DNA of 64,000 nt from Sphingomonas cremea. GTDB taxonomy: Bacteria; Pseudomonadota; Alphaproteobacteria; Sphingomonadales; Sphingomonadaceae. The stretch is from positions 558,001 to 622,000 of the forward strand of contig NZ_JAKFGM010000001.1 of the NCBI RefSeq assembly GCF_021502585.1. Direction: 5' to 3'. Each line of letters opens with the position of its first letter. Position 1 is the first letter of the stretch. Positions 8,658 through 18,484 of this stretch are shown here, in pieces. The translations under genes and the position numbers were made by a program. Under the pieces are notes generated by a model, which was not told the origin of the DNA, did not search any database, and saw only the letters and a program-made list of their open reading frames with translations.

Positions 8658-10643
8658 TTAGCCCGGCCGCGACGATTTGCCGAGATAGGCCGAGATATGG
8701 ACCGGCTGGGGTGCGGGAAGCGACGGGTTCAAACGGTCGTAGACGACACTGTTTTCCAACACGCGCTGCACATAGCCCCGGGTTTCCTCAAACGGGATTT
8801 TCTCGATCCACGAGACGATGTCGACATTACCTCTCGGGTCACCGTAGCTGTTGACCCAGCGGCGGACGTTGCCGGCACCGGCATTATAGCTGGCGACCGC
8901 CAACGGATAATTGCCGTCCCACATGTTGACCAACCGCTGGAAGTAAGCGCTGCCGAGCATGACGTTATAGCTTGGATCGGAAGTCAGCCGACCATAATCA
9001 TAGCCGATGCCCATTTTCCCTGCCTGCTCACGCGCCGTGCCGGGCATCAACTGCATCATTCCCCGGGCATTAGCGGGGCTCACCGCGCCCTGATCAAAGC
9101 TCGACTCCTGGCGCGTGATGCCATGAACCAAGGACCAGGCACGGCCCGAAGGCACATTGGCCAAATGGGTCGGAAAAGCTGCCCTGTAAAAGAAGGCCGA
9201 GCCGGAGTTGCGTGCCGAGCGCGCAGTCCATACCGCAAGGTCCTGCCGATAAATTTGGCTTGCCAGCTCAACCGACAACAGCCGTTCGGCGTCGGTGTCA
9301 GTGTCTTCAGACAGAGCGCGAATGAACAGGCTTTGCTCGTCGCGCCGCCCTTGCTGGCCTAGCAGCCGGACCGCCCGGACCAGCCGCTTCTGATAATAGG
9401 CCTGACGCTGGGCGTCGGTCACAACCAGTGCAGGCGCGGCTGCGGGTGCCGGGACGATGCGGCCGAGCCGTTCTAGCGCAAGTTGGCCGTAGAAAAGCTC
9501 CGGCGTCGCGGCGGCGCGCTCGAAATAGGACCTGGCCCGCAACGGGTCGCCGCTTTGTGACGAAGCTCGTCCAGCCCAGTACCAACCTTTCGTCGCGACC
9601 TGGAGCGAACGGCCGGCACGGGCATATTTGTCGAACAGGCCGATCGCGTCGCGGGGCCGATTCATGCGCTCGAGCACGGCGGTGGCCGCGTTCCAGGTCA
9701 ATGTCGTATAATCGTCGCGGATCGCATAGCTCTTCAGGCTGATATCGGCGCCGGGCCCAAACAGGTCATCGGTCTGGCGGCCAATGTCATAGGCGATCTG
9801 CCATTGCCGGTCGCCCATGGCCGCCTTGGACAATAAAACCATCATGTCCAGGAAACGCTCAGGGTCCGTCGGGCGATAGGTGAAGCTATGCGAGCGCGCC
9901 AACAGCTGGCGGGCGGCCTGCTCATATCCGCTCTCCCGCAAATAGCGGGCACGGTCCATCATCAGGCCGGCATCGGTGGTGACCTGTCCAATCACCGCCT
10001 GATAGCGCTGCTCGGCATCTGGCGATCGCGATAGCATCGCGATCCGTGCCGAGAGCGAAGCACGCCGTCCGGGACTGGTCCAGGGCAGCATTCGGTAGGC
10101 ATCGGTAGTTTTCTTGTCGAACAGGAGCGCGTCGACCCGCTTGTCATGATCGTCGGCGGTCAGCTGAGACCCGAAGCGGGAAAAGAGCAATTGCTCGTCA
10201 TATTGGCTGAGGTCGCCCGAAACCCATGCGCCACGCGCGGCGGCGAGCGCTTCGCTGGTCTTGCCGGTCGCAGCATAGGCCTCGGCGAGCCGGGCCCAGC
10301 CATTGCCGCTTTGCGGCTCGGTGGACCGATAGAAGGCAAGGACCGTAACCGCGGCTTCGCCCGGCCGCATGGCTTTTTCGGCACTACGGCGAATCCCGGC
10401 TTCACCGGGCCAGCCGGGGTTGGCGTTCACGAAGCGGGCATAATCGGCAAATGAGTATCCATCGCTGGCACGCAGTCGCCGCCAGTCGGCCAGGGCATAG
10501 TTGATGTCATAGACGGCAGCTTGGCTGGTGGCCTGGATTGAAGCGGGGGTGCTCGGAGCAGGGGTGATTTGCTGAACGGAGGCAGCCGCCATGGTCGACA
10601 AAAGCAGCGAACCGAAAATCCCTACGCTCCTCATACTGGACAT
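8658..10643 (-). CDS. Soluble lytic murein transglycosylase (Slt70-like)
   Basis: Periplasmic enzyme cleaving the MurNAc-GlcNAc bond of peptidoglycan to 1,6-anhydro products. The protein has 661 residues: an N-terminal signal sequence (VGIFGSLLLSTMAAASVQQ), a long alpha-helical superhelix and a C-terminal GH23 domain. The motif RQESSFDQGAVSPANARGMM contains the catalytic Glu513, followed by QLMPGTA and NYPLAVASYNAGAGNVRRW. The frame runs on to 11591, but that extension is antisense to dapA; the signal sequence begins at the ATG at 10643. It is divergent from dapA with about 90 bases between. Confidence 0.92.
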   Translation of the reverse strand: MSSMRSVGIFGSLLLSTMAAASVQQITPAPSTPASIQATSQAAVYDINYALADWRRLRASDGYSFADYARFVNANPGWPGEAGIRRSAEKAMRPGEAAVTVLAFYRSTEPQSGNGWARLAEAYAATGKTSEALAAARGAWVSGDLSQYDEQLLFSRFGSQLTADDHDKRVDALLFDKKTTDAYRMLPWTSPGRRASLSARIAMLSRSPDAEQRYQAVIGQVTTDAGLMMDRARYLRESGYEQAARQLLARSHSFTYRPTDPERFLDMMVLLSKAAMGDRQWQIAYDIGRQTDDLFGPGADISLKSYAIRDDYTTLTWNAATAVLERMNRPRDAIGLFDKYARAGRSLQVATKGWYWAGRASSQSGDPLRARSYFERAAATPELFYGQLALERLGRIVPAPAAAPALVVTDAQRQAYYQKRLVRAVRLLGQQGRRDEQSLFIRALSEDTDTDAERLLSVELASQIYRQDLAVWTARSARNSGSAFFYRAAFPTHLANVPSGRAWSLVHGITRQESSFDQGAVSPANARGMMQLMPGTAREQAGKMGIGYDYGRLTSDPSYNVMLGSAYFQRLVNMWDGNYPLAVASYNAGAGNVRRWVNSYGDPRGNVDIVSWIEKIPFEETRGYVQRVLENSVVYDRLNPSLPAPQPVHISAYLGKSSRPG

Positions 10644-10733
10644 AATGTGCCCCGAGTCCTTATCAGCCGCTGAACAACACCCTCGATTTCGCGAGCCTAA
10701 CTCCGCGAGCGAGTCCCGGTGAAGGAAAAATTC

Positions 10734-11606
10734 ATGTTTTTCGGGTCGATACCGGCGCTGTTGACGCCTTTTGCGGCAGGCCGAGTGGATGAGGCGGCAT
10801 TCCGAGACTTGGTCGAGTGGCAGATTGACGAAGGTTCGAACGGACTGGTGCCCTGCGGCACCACAGGCGAATCCGCGACCTTGTCGGCCGAGGAGCATCG
10901 CCGGGTCATAGAAGTGACGGTGGAAGTGGCCCGTGGCCGGGTTCCCATTCTCGCCGGTTGCGGCTCGAACAATACGGCTCACGCGATTGAGCTCACCAGG
11001 AATGCCAAGCAAGCGGGCGCCGATGCTGCGCTTCATGTGCCGCCTTATTACAACCGGCCGAATCAGGACGGCATTTACGCGCACCTGGCCGCGGTCGCGG
11101 AACTCAATCTGCCGATCATCCTGTACAATGTGCCTTCGCGGACCATCACGGACATATCGGTGGATACGATGAAGCGTTTGTCGCGTCTGCCAAACGTCAT
11201 CGGCGTGAAGGATGCGACGGGTAATCTTGCGCGCGTTTCGGCGCAGCGGTTGGCTTGCGGAGAAGGGTTTATCCAGCTGTCCGGCAATGACGATATGGCG
11301 CTCGGCTTCAATGTCATGGGCGGCGCGGGGTGTATCTCTGTTACGGCCAACGTCGCGCCCAAGTTGTGCGCCGAGTTCCAGGCGGCGACGCGTGAAGGCC
11401 GCTGGGATGATGCGTTGGCACTGCAGGACCGCCTCTATCCACTGCACGCCGCGCTGTTCAGCGACGCGTCGCCGGGACCGGCCAAATATGCACTGTCCCG
11501 GGTTCGCCCAGGCTTTTCGACCGAACTTCGCCTGCCGATGACCGAGCCGTCGGCGGCGTCGAAAGCGTCGGTCGATGAGGCGCTTGTCCATGCAGGATTG
11601 ATCTGA
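10734..11606 (+). CDS. dapA: 4-hydroxy-tetrahydrodipicolinate synthase
   Basis: Condenses pyruvate with aspartate semialdehyde, the first committed step to diaminopimelate and lysine. The TIM-barrel motifs are clear: [16 protein letters not shown] (pyruvate site), [13 protein letters not shown] with the catalytic Tyr, and [10 protein letters not shown] whose Lys159 forms the Schiff base. I chose the ATG at 10734 (290 residues) over the in-frame GTG at 10719 because AAGGA lies seven bases upstream of the ATG and the protein then begins [13 protein letters not shown] as in homologues. smpB starts six bases after the stop. dapF and asd of the same pathway are elsewhere in the window. Confidence 0.97.
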   Translation: MFFGSIPALLTPFAAGRVDEAAFRDLVEWQIDEGSNGLVPCGTTGESATLSAEEHRRVIEVTVEVARGRVPILAGCGSNNTAHAIELTRNAKQAGADAALHVPPYYNRPNQDGIYAHLAAVAELNLPIILYNVPSRTITDISVDTMKRLSRLPNVIGVKDATGNLARVSAQRLACGEGFIQLSGNDDMALGFNVMGGAGCISVTANVAPKLCAEFQAATREGRWDDALALQDRLYPLHAALFSDASPGPAKYALSRVRPGFSTELRLPMTEPSAASKASVDEALVHAGLI

Positions 11607-11611
11607 CGCCC

Positions 11612-12094
11612 GTGAGCAAGCCGCCCGTCACCGAGTTCGACAAGGTCAAGGTCGTCGCCGAGAACCGGCGCGCCAGGTACGATTATTTTGTCGAAGAACG
11701 GTTCGAAGCAGGAATCGAGCTTCGGGGCACGGAGGTGAAGGCGCTGCGCACTGGCGAAGGATCGATCGCCGAAAGTTATGCGCTGGTGGAAGGCGACGAA
11801 GTGTTCCTGATCAATTCGTCGATCCCCGAATATAGCCATGGCAACCGAATGAACCACGAGCCTCGGCGCCGGCGACGCCTGCTGATGCGGGCTCGGGAGA
11901 TCGCCAAGCTCCAGGGCGCGATCACTCGCCAGGGACTGACGGTCGTTCCGCTGTCGGTCTACTTCAATTCGCGGGGACGAGCGAAGGTCGAGCTCGCGCT
12001 GGCTCGGGGCAAGAAGGTCCACGACAAGCGGGAAACAATCAAGGAACGCGACTGGAAGCGTGAGCAAGGACGATTGATGAGGCAACGTGGCTGA
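11612..12094 (+). CDS. smpB: SsrA-binding protein SmpB
   Basis: Partner of tmRNA in rescue of stalled ribosomes. At 160 residues it shows the family core: [59 protein letters not shown] and the basic tail with [14 protein letters not shown], which enters the decoding centre. It starts at a GTG six bases after dapA, so the two are probably one transcript. The last eight bases overlap the next gene. No tmRNA gene was seen in the window. Confidence 0.97.
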   Translation: MSKPPVTEFDKVKVVAENRRARYDYFVEERFEAGIELRGTEVKALRTGEGSIAESYALVEGDEVFLINSSIPEYSHGNRMNHEPRRRRRLLMRAREIAKLQGAITRQGLTVVPLSVYFNSRGRAKVELALARGKKVHDKRETIKERDWKREQGRLMRQRG

Positions 12095-12650
12095 CATCGC
12101 AAATTTTGTCCGTGGCCTCATGCATCGGCATGCGCCATCGCGCGAAGAAGTCCTCGACAGCCCGTGGCTGAAACCCTTCGGCAAGCGGATCCGGCATAGC
12201 GAGCTATGGCGTTTCACGCGGCGCTCGGTCCCGCGTGCGGTGTTTGCCGGCTTGTTTATCGGCATCTTCCTGATGGTGCCCGGGCTTCAAATCGTCGGGG
12301 CTGCCCTTTTGGCGATACCTATGCGGGCCAATATCCCGATCGCGGTGGCCATGACTTTCCTGTCCAACCCGCTGACGACCCCCTTCTTCCTTTATGCGGC
12401 CATTGGAGTCGGCACCCGGATTGGCTTCCATACCGATCTGGCCGCGTTCCTCGCCCTGCGCGGCGAAAGTGCCAGTCAATGGATCGCGTGGCTGCTTTCC
12501 GATGCCGCCCCGGCATTGGTTTCGGGCCTTTTCTTGATCGGGCTCGGCGTGGCTTTGGTCGGCTATATCGTGTCGCTGGTCGGATGGCGCTGGTGGGTTG
12601 GCCGCAAATGGCGGCAGCGCTTCGCGCGGCCGGAAGAAGTCTTGGGCTGA
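12087..12650 (+). CDS. DUF2062 membrane protein
   Basis: A 187-residue inner-membrane protein starting at a GTG inside the end of smpB. The conserved DUF2062 segment is [20 protein letters not shown] followed by a helix and [20 protein letters not shown]. Three or four transmembrane helices are apparent, the last being [19 protein letters not shown], and the C-terminus is basic. In proteobacteria the family often sits beside smpB or lipid-related genes, but its function is not established. The overlap suggests translation coupled to smpB. Confidence 0.85.
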   Translation: MADIANFVRGLMHRHAPSREEVLDSPWLKPFGKRIRHSELWRFTRRSVPRAVFAGLFIGIFLMVPGLQIVGAALLAIPMRANIPIAVAMTFLSNPLTTPFFLYAAIGVGTRIGFHTDLAAFLALRGESASQWIAWLLSDAAPALVSGLFLIGLGVALVGYIVSLVGWRWWVGRKWRQRFARPEEVLG

Positions 12651-12677
12651 CAATAATTCGAGATCGGGAGGGTATTG

Positions 12678-14741
12678 ATGGTTCGTTGGATGACTTTTCT
12701 CGCCGCGAGCACGGCACTTGCGGCATGTACGGCGTCACCACCACCGGAGGTCGCAGCCCACGCCGCGCCGGCGGAAGTCGCGGCTCCCGAACCGGCTCCG
12801 AAGCCCGAGCTCGGCACGTTCGGGTTCGATACTGCGGGAATGGAACGCTCCATTCTTCCGGGCGATAATTTCTACCAATATGCCAATGGCACCTGGGCCA
12901 AGAACACGCCCATCCCGGAGGACAAGTCCAACTATGGAATGTTCACCAAGCTCGACGATCTTTCGAAAGAACGGACTCGGTTGATCATCGACGAGGTCGC
13001 CAAGGATCCGACCAACAAGATCGGCGTGGCCTATAATTCCTATCTCGATACCGCCGGGATCGAAGCCAAGGGGCTTCAGCCAATCCAGCCGTGGCTCAAC
13101 GAGATCAAGGGGCTCAACGCCCGATCCGGCTATGCTGCGCTGGTTGCCAAGGCAGGTCGCAACAGCATCAGCATCCCGTTTGGCCTGTTCGTCGGGCAGG
13201 ACGACAAGCAACCCGATCGTTACGTAACCGCCATGTTCCAGGGCGGGATCGGTATGCCTGACCGCGACTATTACCTGTCGAAAGACGCCAAGATTGCTGC
13301 GGTTCGGACCGCCTATCTCCAGCATCTTACCAATGTGCTGACCCTCGCCGGGGAGCCAAATGCCGCTACGCGGGCCAAGGCTCTTCTCGCTTTCGAGACC
13401 GAGGTCGCCAAGGTTCACTGGACCCAGGTCGATAGCCGCGATGCGACCAAGACTTATAACCTGATGCCACTGTCGAAGCTGAATGCCGACGCAAAAGGTT
13501 TCGATTGGGCGACATTCCTTCGGGACAGCGGCCTTTCAGCCGCCACCGAAGTCAATGTCGCCCAGCCAAGCGCAATTAACGGCATCTCCAGGCTGGTGGC
13601 CAAGGCTCCGCTGGGCGTGTTGAAGGACCAGCTGCTGATCCGCTCGCTCGACCAATACGCGCCTGTGCTGCCCTCCGCGTTCGATAGGGAAGCTTTCTCC
13701 TTCTATGGGACAACATTGTCAGGGACGCCGCAGCAGGAGGTCAGGTGGAAGCGGGGCGTGACCTTCGTCACCGGCGCGCTGGCCGACGATGTCAGCAAAA
13801 TCTATGTTGAGCGCTATTTCCCGCCGGAGACCAAGGCCGCAGCCGACAAGCTGGTCAAGAATGTCGTCGAGGCAATGGGCCGCCGGATCGACGGACTAAG
13901 CTGGATGGCGCCAGAGACCAAGAAAAGGGCGAGAGCCAAGCTGGCCAACTTCACGACCAAGATAGGTTATCCGGATCGCTGGCAGGATTATTCGGCGCTG
14001 ACGATCCAGGCCGGCGATGCCCTCGGCAATGCGATGCGCGCTGCTCAGTGGCAGCATGAAGACAACGTCAAGAAACTCGGCGAACCGATACGTCGCTGGG
14101 AATGGGGCATGACCCCGATGACCATCAATGCCTATGCCAACTTCGGCATGCAGGAAGTCGTCTTCCCCGCCGCGATCCTGCAACCGCCGTTCTTCGATCC
14201 CAACGCAGATCCAGCGATCAACTATGGCGGCATCGGCGCGGTAATCGGGCATGAGATCAGCCACCACTTCGACGACCAGGGCGCCAAGTATGACGAGCAT
14301 GGCCGGCTCAACGAATGGTGGACGGAGTCGGACAGGAAGGCGTTCGAGGCGGCCGGAAAGGCGCTGATCTCCCAATATGATGCCTATGAAATTTTCCCAG
14401 GCGCGAATGTGAAGGGCGCTTTCACGCTGGGCGAGAATATCGGTGATCTTGCCGGGCTTACCGTCGCCTATGACGCCTATAAGCATTCGCTTGGCGGAGC
14501 CGAGGCGCCTGTTCTCGACGGCACGACCGGCGATCAGCGATTCTATCTCGGCTGGGCGCAGGTGTGGCGGCGCAATTATCGAGAGGCGAACCTTCGCCAA
14601 CGGCTGATCACCGATCCGCACTCGCCATCGGAACAGCGTACATGGGTCGTGCGCAATCTCGACCCATGGTATCCTGCGTTCCAGGTGCAGCCGGGGCAGA
14701 AGCTCTATCTGGCGCCGGAACAACGCGTCCGAATGTGGTGA
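12678..14741 (+). CDS. M13-family metallopeptidase (PepO/neprilysin-like), lipoprotein
   Basis: Zinc endopeptidase of 687 residues, probably anchored to the membrane facing the periplasm. The N-terminus MVRWMTFLAASTALAACTAS ends in a lipobox. The catalytic domain has the zinc motif HEISHHFDDQG (His525 to His529) and the third ligand in ENIGDLAGL (Glu586). YPAFQVQPGQKLYLAPEQRV closes the protein as in the family. I chose the ATG at 12678, preceded by GGGAGG six bases upstream, over the adjacent TTG. cckA begins three bases after the stop. Confidence 0.93.
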   Translation: MVRWMTFLAASTALAACTASPPPEVAAHAAPAEVAAPEPAPKPELGTFGFDTAGMERSILPGDNFYQYANGTWAKNTPIPEDKSNYGMFTKLDDLSKERTRLIIDEVAKDPTNKIGVAYNSYLDTAGIEAKGLQPIQPWLNEIKGLNARSGYAALVAKAGRNSISIPFGLFVGQDDKQPDRYVTAMFQGGIGMPDRDYYLSKDAKIAAVRTAYLQHLTNVLTLAGEPNAATRAKALLAFETEVAKVHWTQVDSRDATKTYNLMPLSKLNADAKGFDWATFLRDSGLSAATEVNVAQPSAINGISRLVAKAPLGVLKDQLLIRSLDQYAPVLPSAFDREAFSFYGTTLSGTPQQEVRWKRGVTFVTGALADDVSKIYVERYFPPETKAAADKLVKNVVEAMGRRIDGLSWMAPETKKRARAKLANFTTKIGYPDRWQDYSALTIQAGDALGNAMRAAQWQHEDNVKKLGEPIRRWEWGMTPMTINAYANFGMQEVVFPAAILQPPFFDPNADPAINYGGIGAVIGHEISHHFDDQGAKYDEHGRLNEWWTESDRKAFEAAGKALISQYDAYEIFPGANVKGAFTLGENIGDLAGLTVAYDAYKHSLGGAEAPVLDGTTGDQRFYLGWAQVWRRNYREANLRQRLITDPHSPSEQRTWVVRNLDPWYPAFQVQPGQKLYLAPEQRVRMW

Positions 14742-14744
14742 GCC

Positions 14745-17135
14745 TTGCTTTACGAGCAGTTCGACCTCGGTGAATCAAAGCCGCTCGACGGCGGCCTTCG
14801 CTGGCTTGTACCGGCGTTGGTCGTCGCCGCGGCCGCCAGCGGAGCGCTGCTTTTCTACCTGATTGGGCTGCCGCTTTACGGCGGTCTGTTCCTGGCCGGC
14901 TTCGTCGCCATGTTGGTGGCGGCATTCGTGATCGACCGCCGCGGAGCTCGGCGGATCGAGGTCGAACCCGTGATCCTGCCAGACCTGGCATTGGTAGGAT
15001 CGGCCTTGGGGTTCTCGTCGGATCCGGCGGCGATGACCCAGGCAGATGGATCGCTGAAGTCGATCAACCCGGCCTACAAAGTCCGGTTCGGCCAGCAGGC
15101 TCCGCTCGACCTTGGCAAAGGCAAGCAGGCAACCAAGGCCATCCAGTCGTTGCGGGAAAGCGCCGTACGCGACGGCGAAAGCTCGATGGCCGACATTCCG
15201 CTGACCGGCGGCCCGGCAAACGTGCAAGTCGCGCGGGCTGGGGCCAATGGCGACCTGCTATTGTGGCGGTTTGTTGGGGCCGCCCCTCCCGATCTTCTGG
15301 CCGTCGCTGCCAAGCGTGTCTCGGGTGCCACCGGCGACCGCCTTGCAGCAGCCGGAGTCTTGGCAGCGCTGGTAGACGGCAATGGCCGGCTAATCGCTGC
15401 CAATGGCCTGTTTACCGAGCGGGCTTTGACGGGCCCGCTGACGCTGAACGAGGTTCCGCCGTTTCCCGAGGTCATCGAAACTTCATCTGAAGGCGCAGTA
15501 AGGCTTGTAGCCGAAGGGCCGGAAGGGCGGCCGCTTCGATTGATCAGCATTCCGCTCGAACCAGCGGGAGAGGGCGGCGCAGCGACGATGCTGCTGTTCG
15601 ATTGGGAAGAAGGGCCAAGCCTTGCCACCTCCACCAACGTGCAGGTGCTGCTGGAGATGCTGCCGATCGGACTTGCGCTGGTCGATCGCGATGGACGCTT
15701 CCTGATGATGAACAAGGCGTTTCGTGTCGCCGGTGGCCTGCCGACAGACGAAATGCCCTCCTATCCCGGCGACCTGGTCGTGAAGGAAGACAAGGCCGCG
15801 GTCGCCGATGCCGTACGGCGCAACGCCCGCGGGCCCTCGATGTCGGGCGATCTTCCGGTGCGACTGGCCCACCAGCCTGGGGAGCCGGTGGCCTTGACGG
15901 TGGCGGGTCTGCGGGGCCTGGGCGATGCGGCGGTACTCCTGCTGCTCAAGGACAATAGCGAGGAAGCCAAGCTCAAGCGCCAGATCGCCCAGGCAACAAA
16001 AATGCAGGCGGTCGGCCAATTGGCCGGGGGCGTAGCCCACGACTTCAATAACATTCTGACTGCGATCATCGGTCATTGTGACCTGATGCTGATGCGGCAC
16101 ACGCCCGGCGACACCGACTATGACGATATCCAGCAAATCAAGTCGAATTCGAACCGCGCCGCCGGCCTGACCCGCCAACTGCTCGCATTCTCCCGCCAGC
16201 AAACGCTTCGCCCCCAGCTGTTGCAGCTGCCCGATGTCGTCAGCGAAGTTTCGCACCTGTTGAAGCGGCTGCTGGGTGAGACGGTCCAGCTGGTGGTCAA
16301 GCATGGACGCGATCTCGGCCCCGTCCGCGCCGACCCGGGGCAGTTGGAACAGGTGATCGTCAACCTGGCCGTCAACGCGCGCGACGCGATGATGTCCAAG
16401 GGAGGAGGGGCGCTGACCATCCAAACCTATGCGGTTCGGGCCGACCAGGTTGCCGACCTTGGAAGCGAGATCCTGCCGATCGCCGATTATTCCGCTTTGT
16501 CGATTTCCGATACGGGGACCGGCATCCCCGCATCGATCCTCAGCAAGGTTTTCGAACCTTTCTTTACGACCAAGGAGGTCGGCAAGGGCACCGGCCTTGG
16601 TCTTTCCACGGTCTATGGCATCGTCAAGCAGTCTGGCGGATACATCTTTGCCGATTCCAAGGTAGGCGAAGGGACCCGCTTCACCATTTACCTGCCGGTT
16701 CATCATGTCGAAGCAGAGAAGTCGTCCGGCCGCCGCCCGGCCAAGGCAGCTGCTGAAAACGAGCTTTGGGGCACGGGTACGATCCTGTTGGTCGAAGACG
16801 AGCCGATGGTTCGCACGGTGGCCGAGCGCGCGCTCACCAGGCATGGCTATAAAGTACTGACCGCCAACAATGGCGAGGAAGCACTGGAGATCATCGACCG
16901 AGGCGACGAGATCGCACTGCTGATTTCCGACGTGGTGATGCCATTGATGGACGGTCCGACCATGGTCAGGCAGGCACGCAAGACGCGGCCGGACCTGCCG
17001 ATACTTTTCATGTCAGGCTATGCCGAAGAGCAGCTCAGAAAGTCGATCGACATCGCCAATGTCGCGTTTCTGCCCAAGCCCTTCTCGGTTCAGGAGCTGG
17101 CCGAGGCCGTGCGTAAGGCCTTGTCCGACAATTAA
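14745..17135 (+). CDS. cckA: Cell-cycle hybrid histidine kinase CckA
   Basis: Membrane-bound hybrid kinase that in alphaproteobacteria feeds phosphate through ChpT to CtrA. The 796 residues show two N-terminal transmembrane helices ([20 protein letters not shown] and the next), PAS-like regions (about 110-410), HisKA with [20 protein letters not shown] (His432), an HATPase with [20 protein letters not shown], and a C-terminal receiver with Asp729 in [15 protein letters not shown]. The only start that keeps both helices is the TTG at 14745, three bases after the M13 peptidase gene. CckA is known to act as kinase or phosphatase depending on cell stage. chpT lies 12 kb downstream. Confidence 0.92.
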   Translation: MLYEQFDLGESKPLDGGLRWLVPALVVAAAASGALLFYLIGLPLYGGLFLAGFVAMLVAAFVIDRRGARRIEVEPVILPDLALVGSALGFSSDPAAMTQADGSLKSINPAYKVRFGQQAPLDLGKGKQATKAIQSLRESAVRDGESSMADIPLTGGPANVQVARAGANGDLLLWRFVGAAPPDLLAVAAKRVSGATGDRLAAAGVLAALVDGNGRLIAANGLFTERALTGPLTLNEVPPFPEVIETSSEGAVRLVAEGPEGRPLRLISIPLEPAGEGGAATMLLFDWEEGPSLATSTNVQVLLEMLPIGLALVDRDGRFLMMNKAFRVAGGLPTDEMPSYPGDLVVKEDKAAVADAVRRNARGPSMSGDLPVRLAHQPGEPVALTVAGLRGLGDAAVLLLLKDNSEEAKLKRQIAQATKMQAVGQLAGGVAHDFNNILTAIIGHCDLMLMRHTPGDTDYDDIQQIKSNSNRAAGLTRQLLAFSRQQTLRPQLLQLPDVVSEVSHLLKRLLGETVQLVVKHGRDLGPVRADPGQLEQVIVNLAVNARDAMMSKGGGALTIQTYAVRADQVADLGSEILPIADYSALSISDTGTGIPASILSKVFEPFFTTKEVGKGTGLGLSTVYGIVKQSGGYIFADSKVGEGTRFTIYLPVHHVEAEKSSGRRPAKAAAENELWGTGTILLVEDEPMVRTVAERALTRHGYKVLTANNGEEALEIIDRGDEIALLISDVVMPLMDGPTMVRQARKTRPDLPILFMSGYAEEQLRKSIDIANVAFLPKPFSVQELAEAVRKALSDN

Positions 17136-17174
17136 TTCTTTCTTCCGCCGTAACGGCTGCTATTCCCTGCGGTC

Positions 17175-17540
17175 ATGATGGGGTCGCGTTCAATCCTGAT
17201 CGTCGAGGACGAGCCGCTAATCGCGATGATGCTGGAGGATTTTATCCTCTCGCTCGGGCACGAGGTGAGCGGAAGCTGCGACAGCGTCGGAGCCGCACTT
17301 CGAGAGATTGAGAACGGCGAATGCGATCTCGCCATTCTCGACGTCAACCTGAAAGGTGAGAGCGTCTGGCCGGTCGCGACGGCGCTGCGCAAGAAGGGAA
17401 CGCCGTTCGTCCTTGCCTCAGGCGGCCACGTCGATCCTCCACCGGCCGAATTCGCAAACGTTCCGATGATCGAGAAACCCTATACGATCGATCGGGTTAC
17501 GCCGATCATCGAGGCGGTGCTGGCGAGCTCCGAGACCTAG
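17175..17540 (+). CDS. Single-domain response regulator
   Basis: A stand-alone receiver domain of 121 residues with no output domain. The acidic pocket is in SILIVEDEPLIAMMLEDF, the phospho-acceptor is Asp56 in DLAILDVNLKGESVWP, and the conserved Lys occurs in MIEKPYTIDRV. The ALDVNL and FVLASG patterns resemble receivers partnered with HWE-family kinases. The ATGs at 17175 and 17178 are both possible. It follows cckA by 39 bases, but whether it belongs to that pathway is not shown. Its partner kinase is unknown. Confidence 0.88.
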   Translation: MMGSRSILIVEDEPLIAMMLEDFILSLGHEVSGSCDSVGAALREIENGECDLAILDVNLKGESVWPVATALRKKGTPFVLASGGHVDPPPAEFANVPMIEKPYTIDRVTPIIEAVLASSET

Positions 17541-17573
17541 GCCGTGGTCGGGGCCCAGAGAATCTGGGCGTCC

Positions 17574-18386
17574 ATGATCCTGAAACTGGCTTTTGCGGCG
17601 TTACTGGCGGCTGCTACGTTATTGCTCATCATGAGATTTTCGCAGACCGAGATGCTCTTCCCGACCCATGCCGTGCCGCCGGCCGGGCCTCTGCCGCCAG
17701 GCGCGGCGGAACTGGAGTTGAAAACCGCGGCCGGCGATCGGCTCCGTGGCGTGCATATCCAGCCAAAAGCGAATGGCGTCGGTCCCCGAACGCTAATTCT
17801 CGGATTCGGCGGCAATGCCTGGAATGGCCAGGACGTCGCCGAATATCTGCACCAAGTCTTCCCCGAGGCGGATGTGATCGCGTTCCATTATCGCGGCTAC
17901 ACTCCATCCACCGGTAGCCCGTCCGCCGAAGCATTAATGAAGGATGCGCCGCTGGTGCACGATCTGGCCGTCGATCTGGTAAAGCCGGAACGGGTCGTGG
18001 CGGTCGGGTTCAGCATCGGTAGCGGGGTTGCGGCCAGTCTCGCTCGAAGGCGCGATTTGGATGGACTGATTTTGGTGACGCCATTCGATTCGCTGAAGGC
18101 TGTTGCCGCTGACATGTTTCCCTGGCTGCCGGTCGGGCCAATTTTCCAGCATGAACTCGCGACTGCCGAGGAGTTGGAGGGCGGAAGAACTCCAGTTGCC
18201 GTTCTTGCCGGGGAGCGCGACGAAATTGTCCTTCCGGCCAGGACTGCCGCCCTGCGAAACCGCGTGCCAAACTTGGTGTTTGACCGGACGATTGCCGGGG
18301 CAGGGCATAACGACGTTTATGCAATGGATGATTTTCAGGAGAGTCTTCGTCAGGCCCTGAAAGTGGTTGTTTCGACAGCGAAATGA
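17574..18386 (+). CDS. Membrane-anchored alpha/beta hydrolase
   Basis: About 270 residues with an N-terminal membrane segment (ILKLAFAALLAAATLLLIM) followed by a serine hydrolase domain. The nucleophile elbow is VAVGFSIGSGVAASLARR; the oxyanion region LILGFGGNAWNGQDVAEYL and the distal His in GAGHNDVYAMDD are present. It resembles the ABHD/FrsA-like family with a Bem46-type arrangement, substrate unknown. The frame also allows a GTG at 17544; the ATG at 17574 places the anchor at the very N-terminus but has no strong ribosome-binding site. It ends just before the recA control region. Confidence 0.82.
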   Translation: MILKLAFAALLAAATLLLIMRFSQTEMLFPTHAVPPAGPLPPGAAELELKTAAGDRLRGVHIQPKANGVGPRTLILGFGGNAWNGQDVAEYLHQVFPEADVIAFHYRGYTPSTGSPSAEALMKDAPLVHDLAVDLVKPERVVAVGFSIGSGVAASLARRRDLDGLILVTPFDSLKAVAADMFPWLPVGPIFQHELATAEELEGGRTPVAVLAGERDEIVLPARTAALRNRVPNLVFDRTIAGAGHNDVYAMDDFQESLRQALKVVVSTAK

Positions 18387-18390
18387 ATGT

Positions 18391-18422
18391 ATTTGTTCGC
18401 GCCTTGTTCCAAGTGAACAAAT
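18391..18422 (+). promoter_or_regulatory. SOS box / LexA operator of recA
   Basis: The direct repeat GTTCGCGCCTTGTTC (18395-18409) is the GTTC-N7-GTTC operator known for LexA in alphaproteobacteria. It is embedded in a perfect inverted repeat, ATTTGTTC at 18391-18398 and GAACAAAT at 18415-18422. It lies about 65-95 bases before the recA ATG, where the recA promoter is expected. Confidence 0.85.
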
Positions 18423-18484
18423 AGGATACGACATGGCATTCTCCGGGGGCAAATAGCTACCCGATTGACGAAGGGATAAAGGCC

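Noticed and set aside
10644-11591. N-terminal extension of the lytic transglycosylase frame on the minus strand (977 residues in total)
   Set aside because: It is antisense to dapA, which has strong motifs, and the signal sequence of the transglycosylase begins at 10643.
15483-16844. 453-residue minus-strand frame
   Set aside because: Antisense to cckA and has no recognisable motif.
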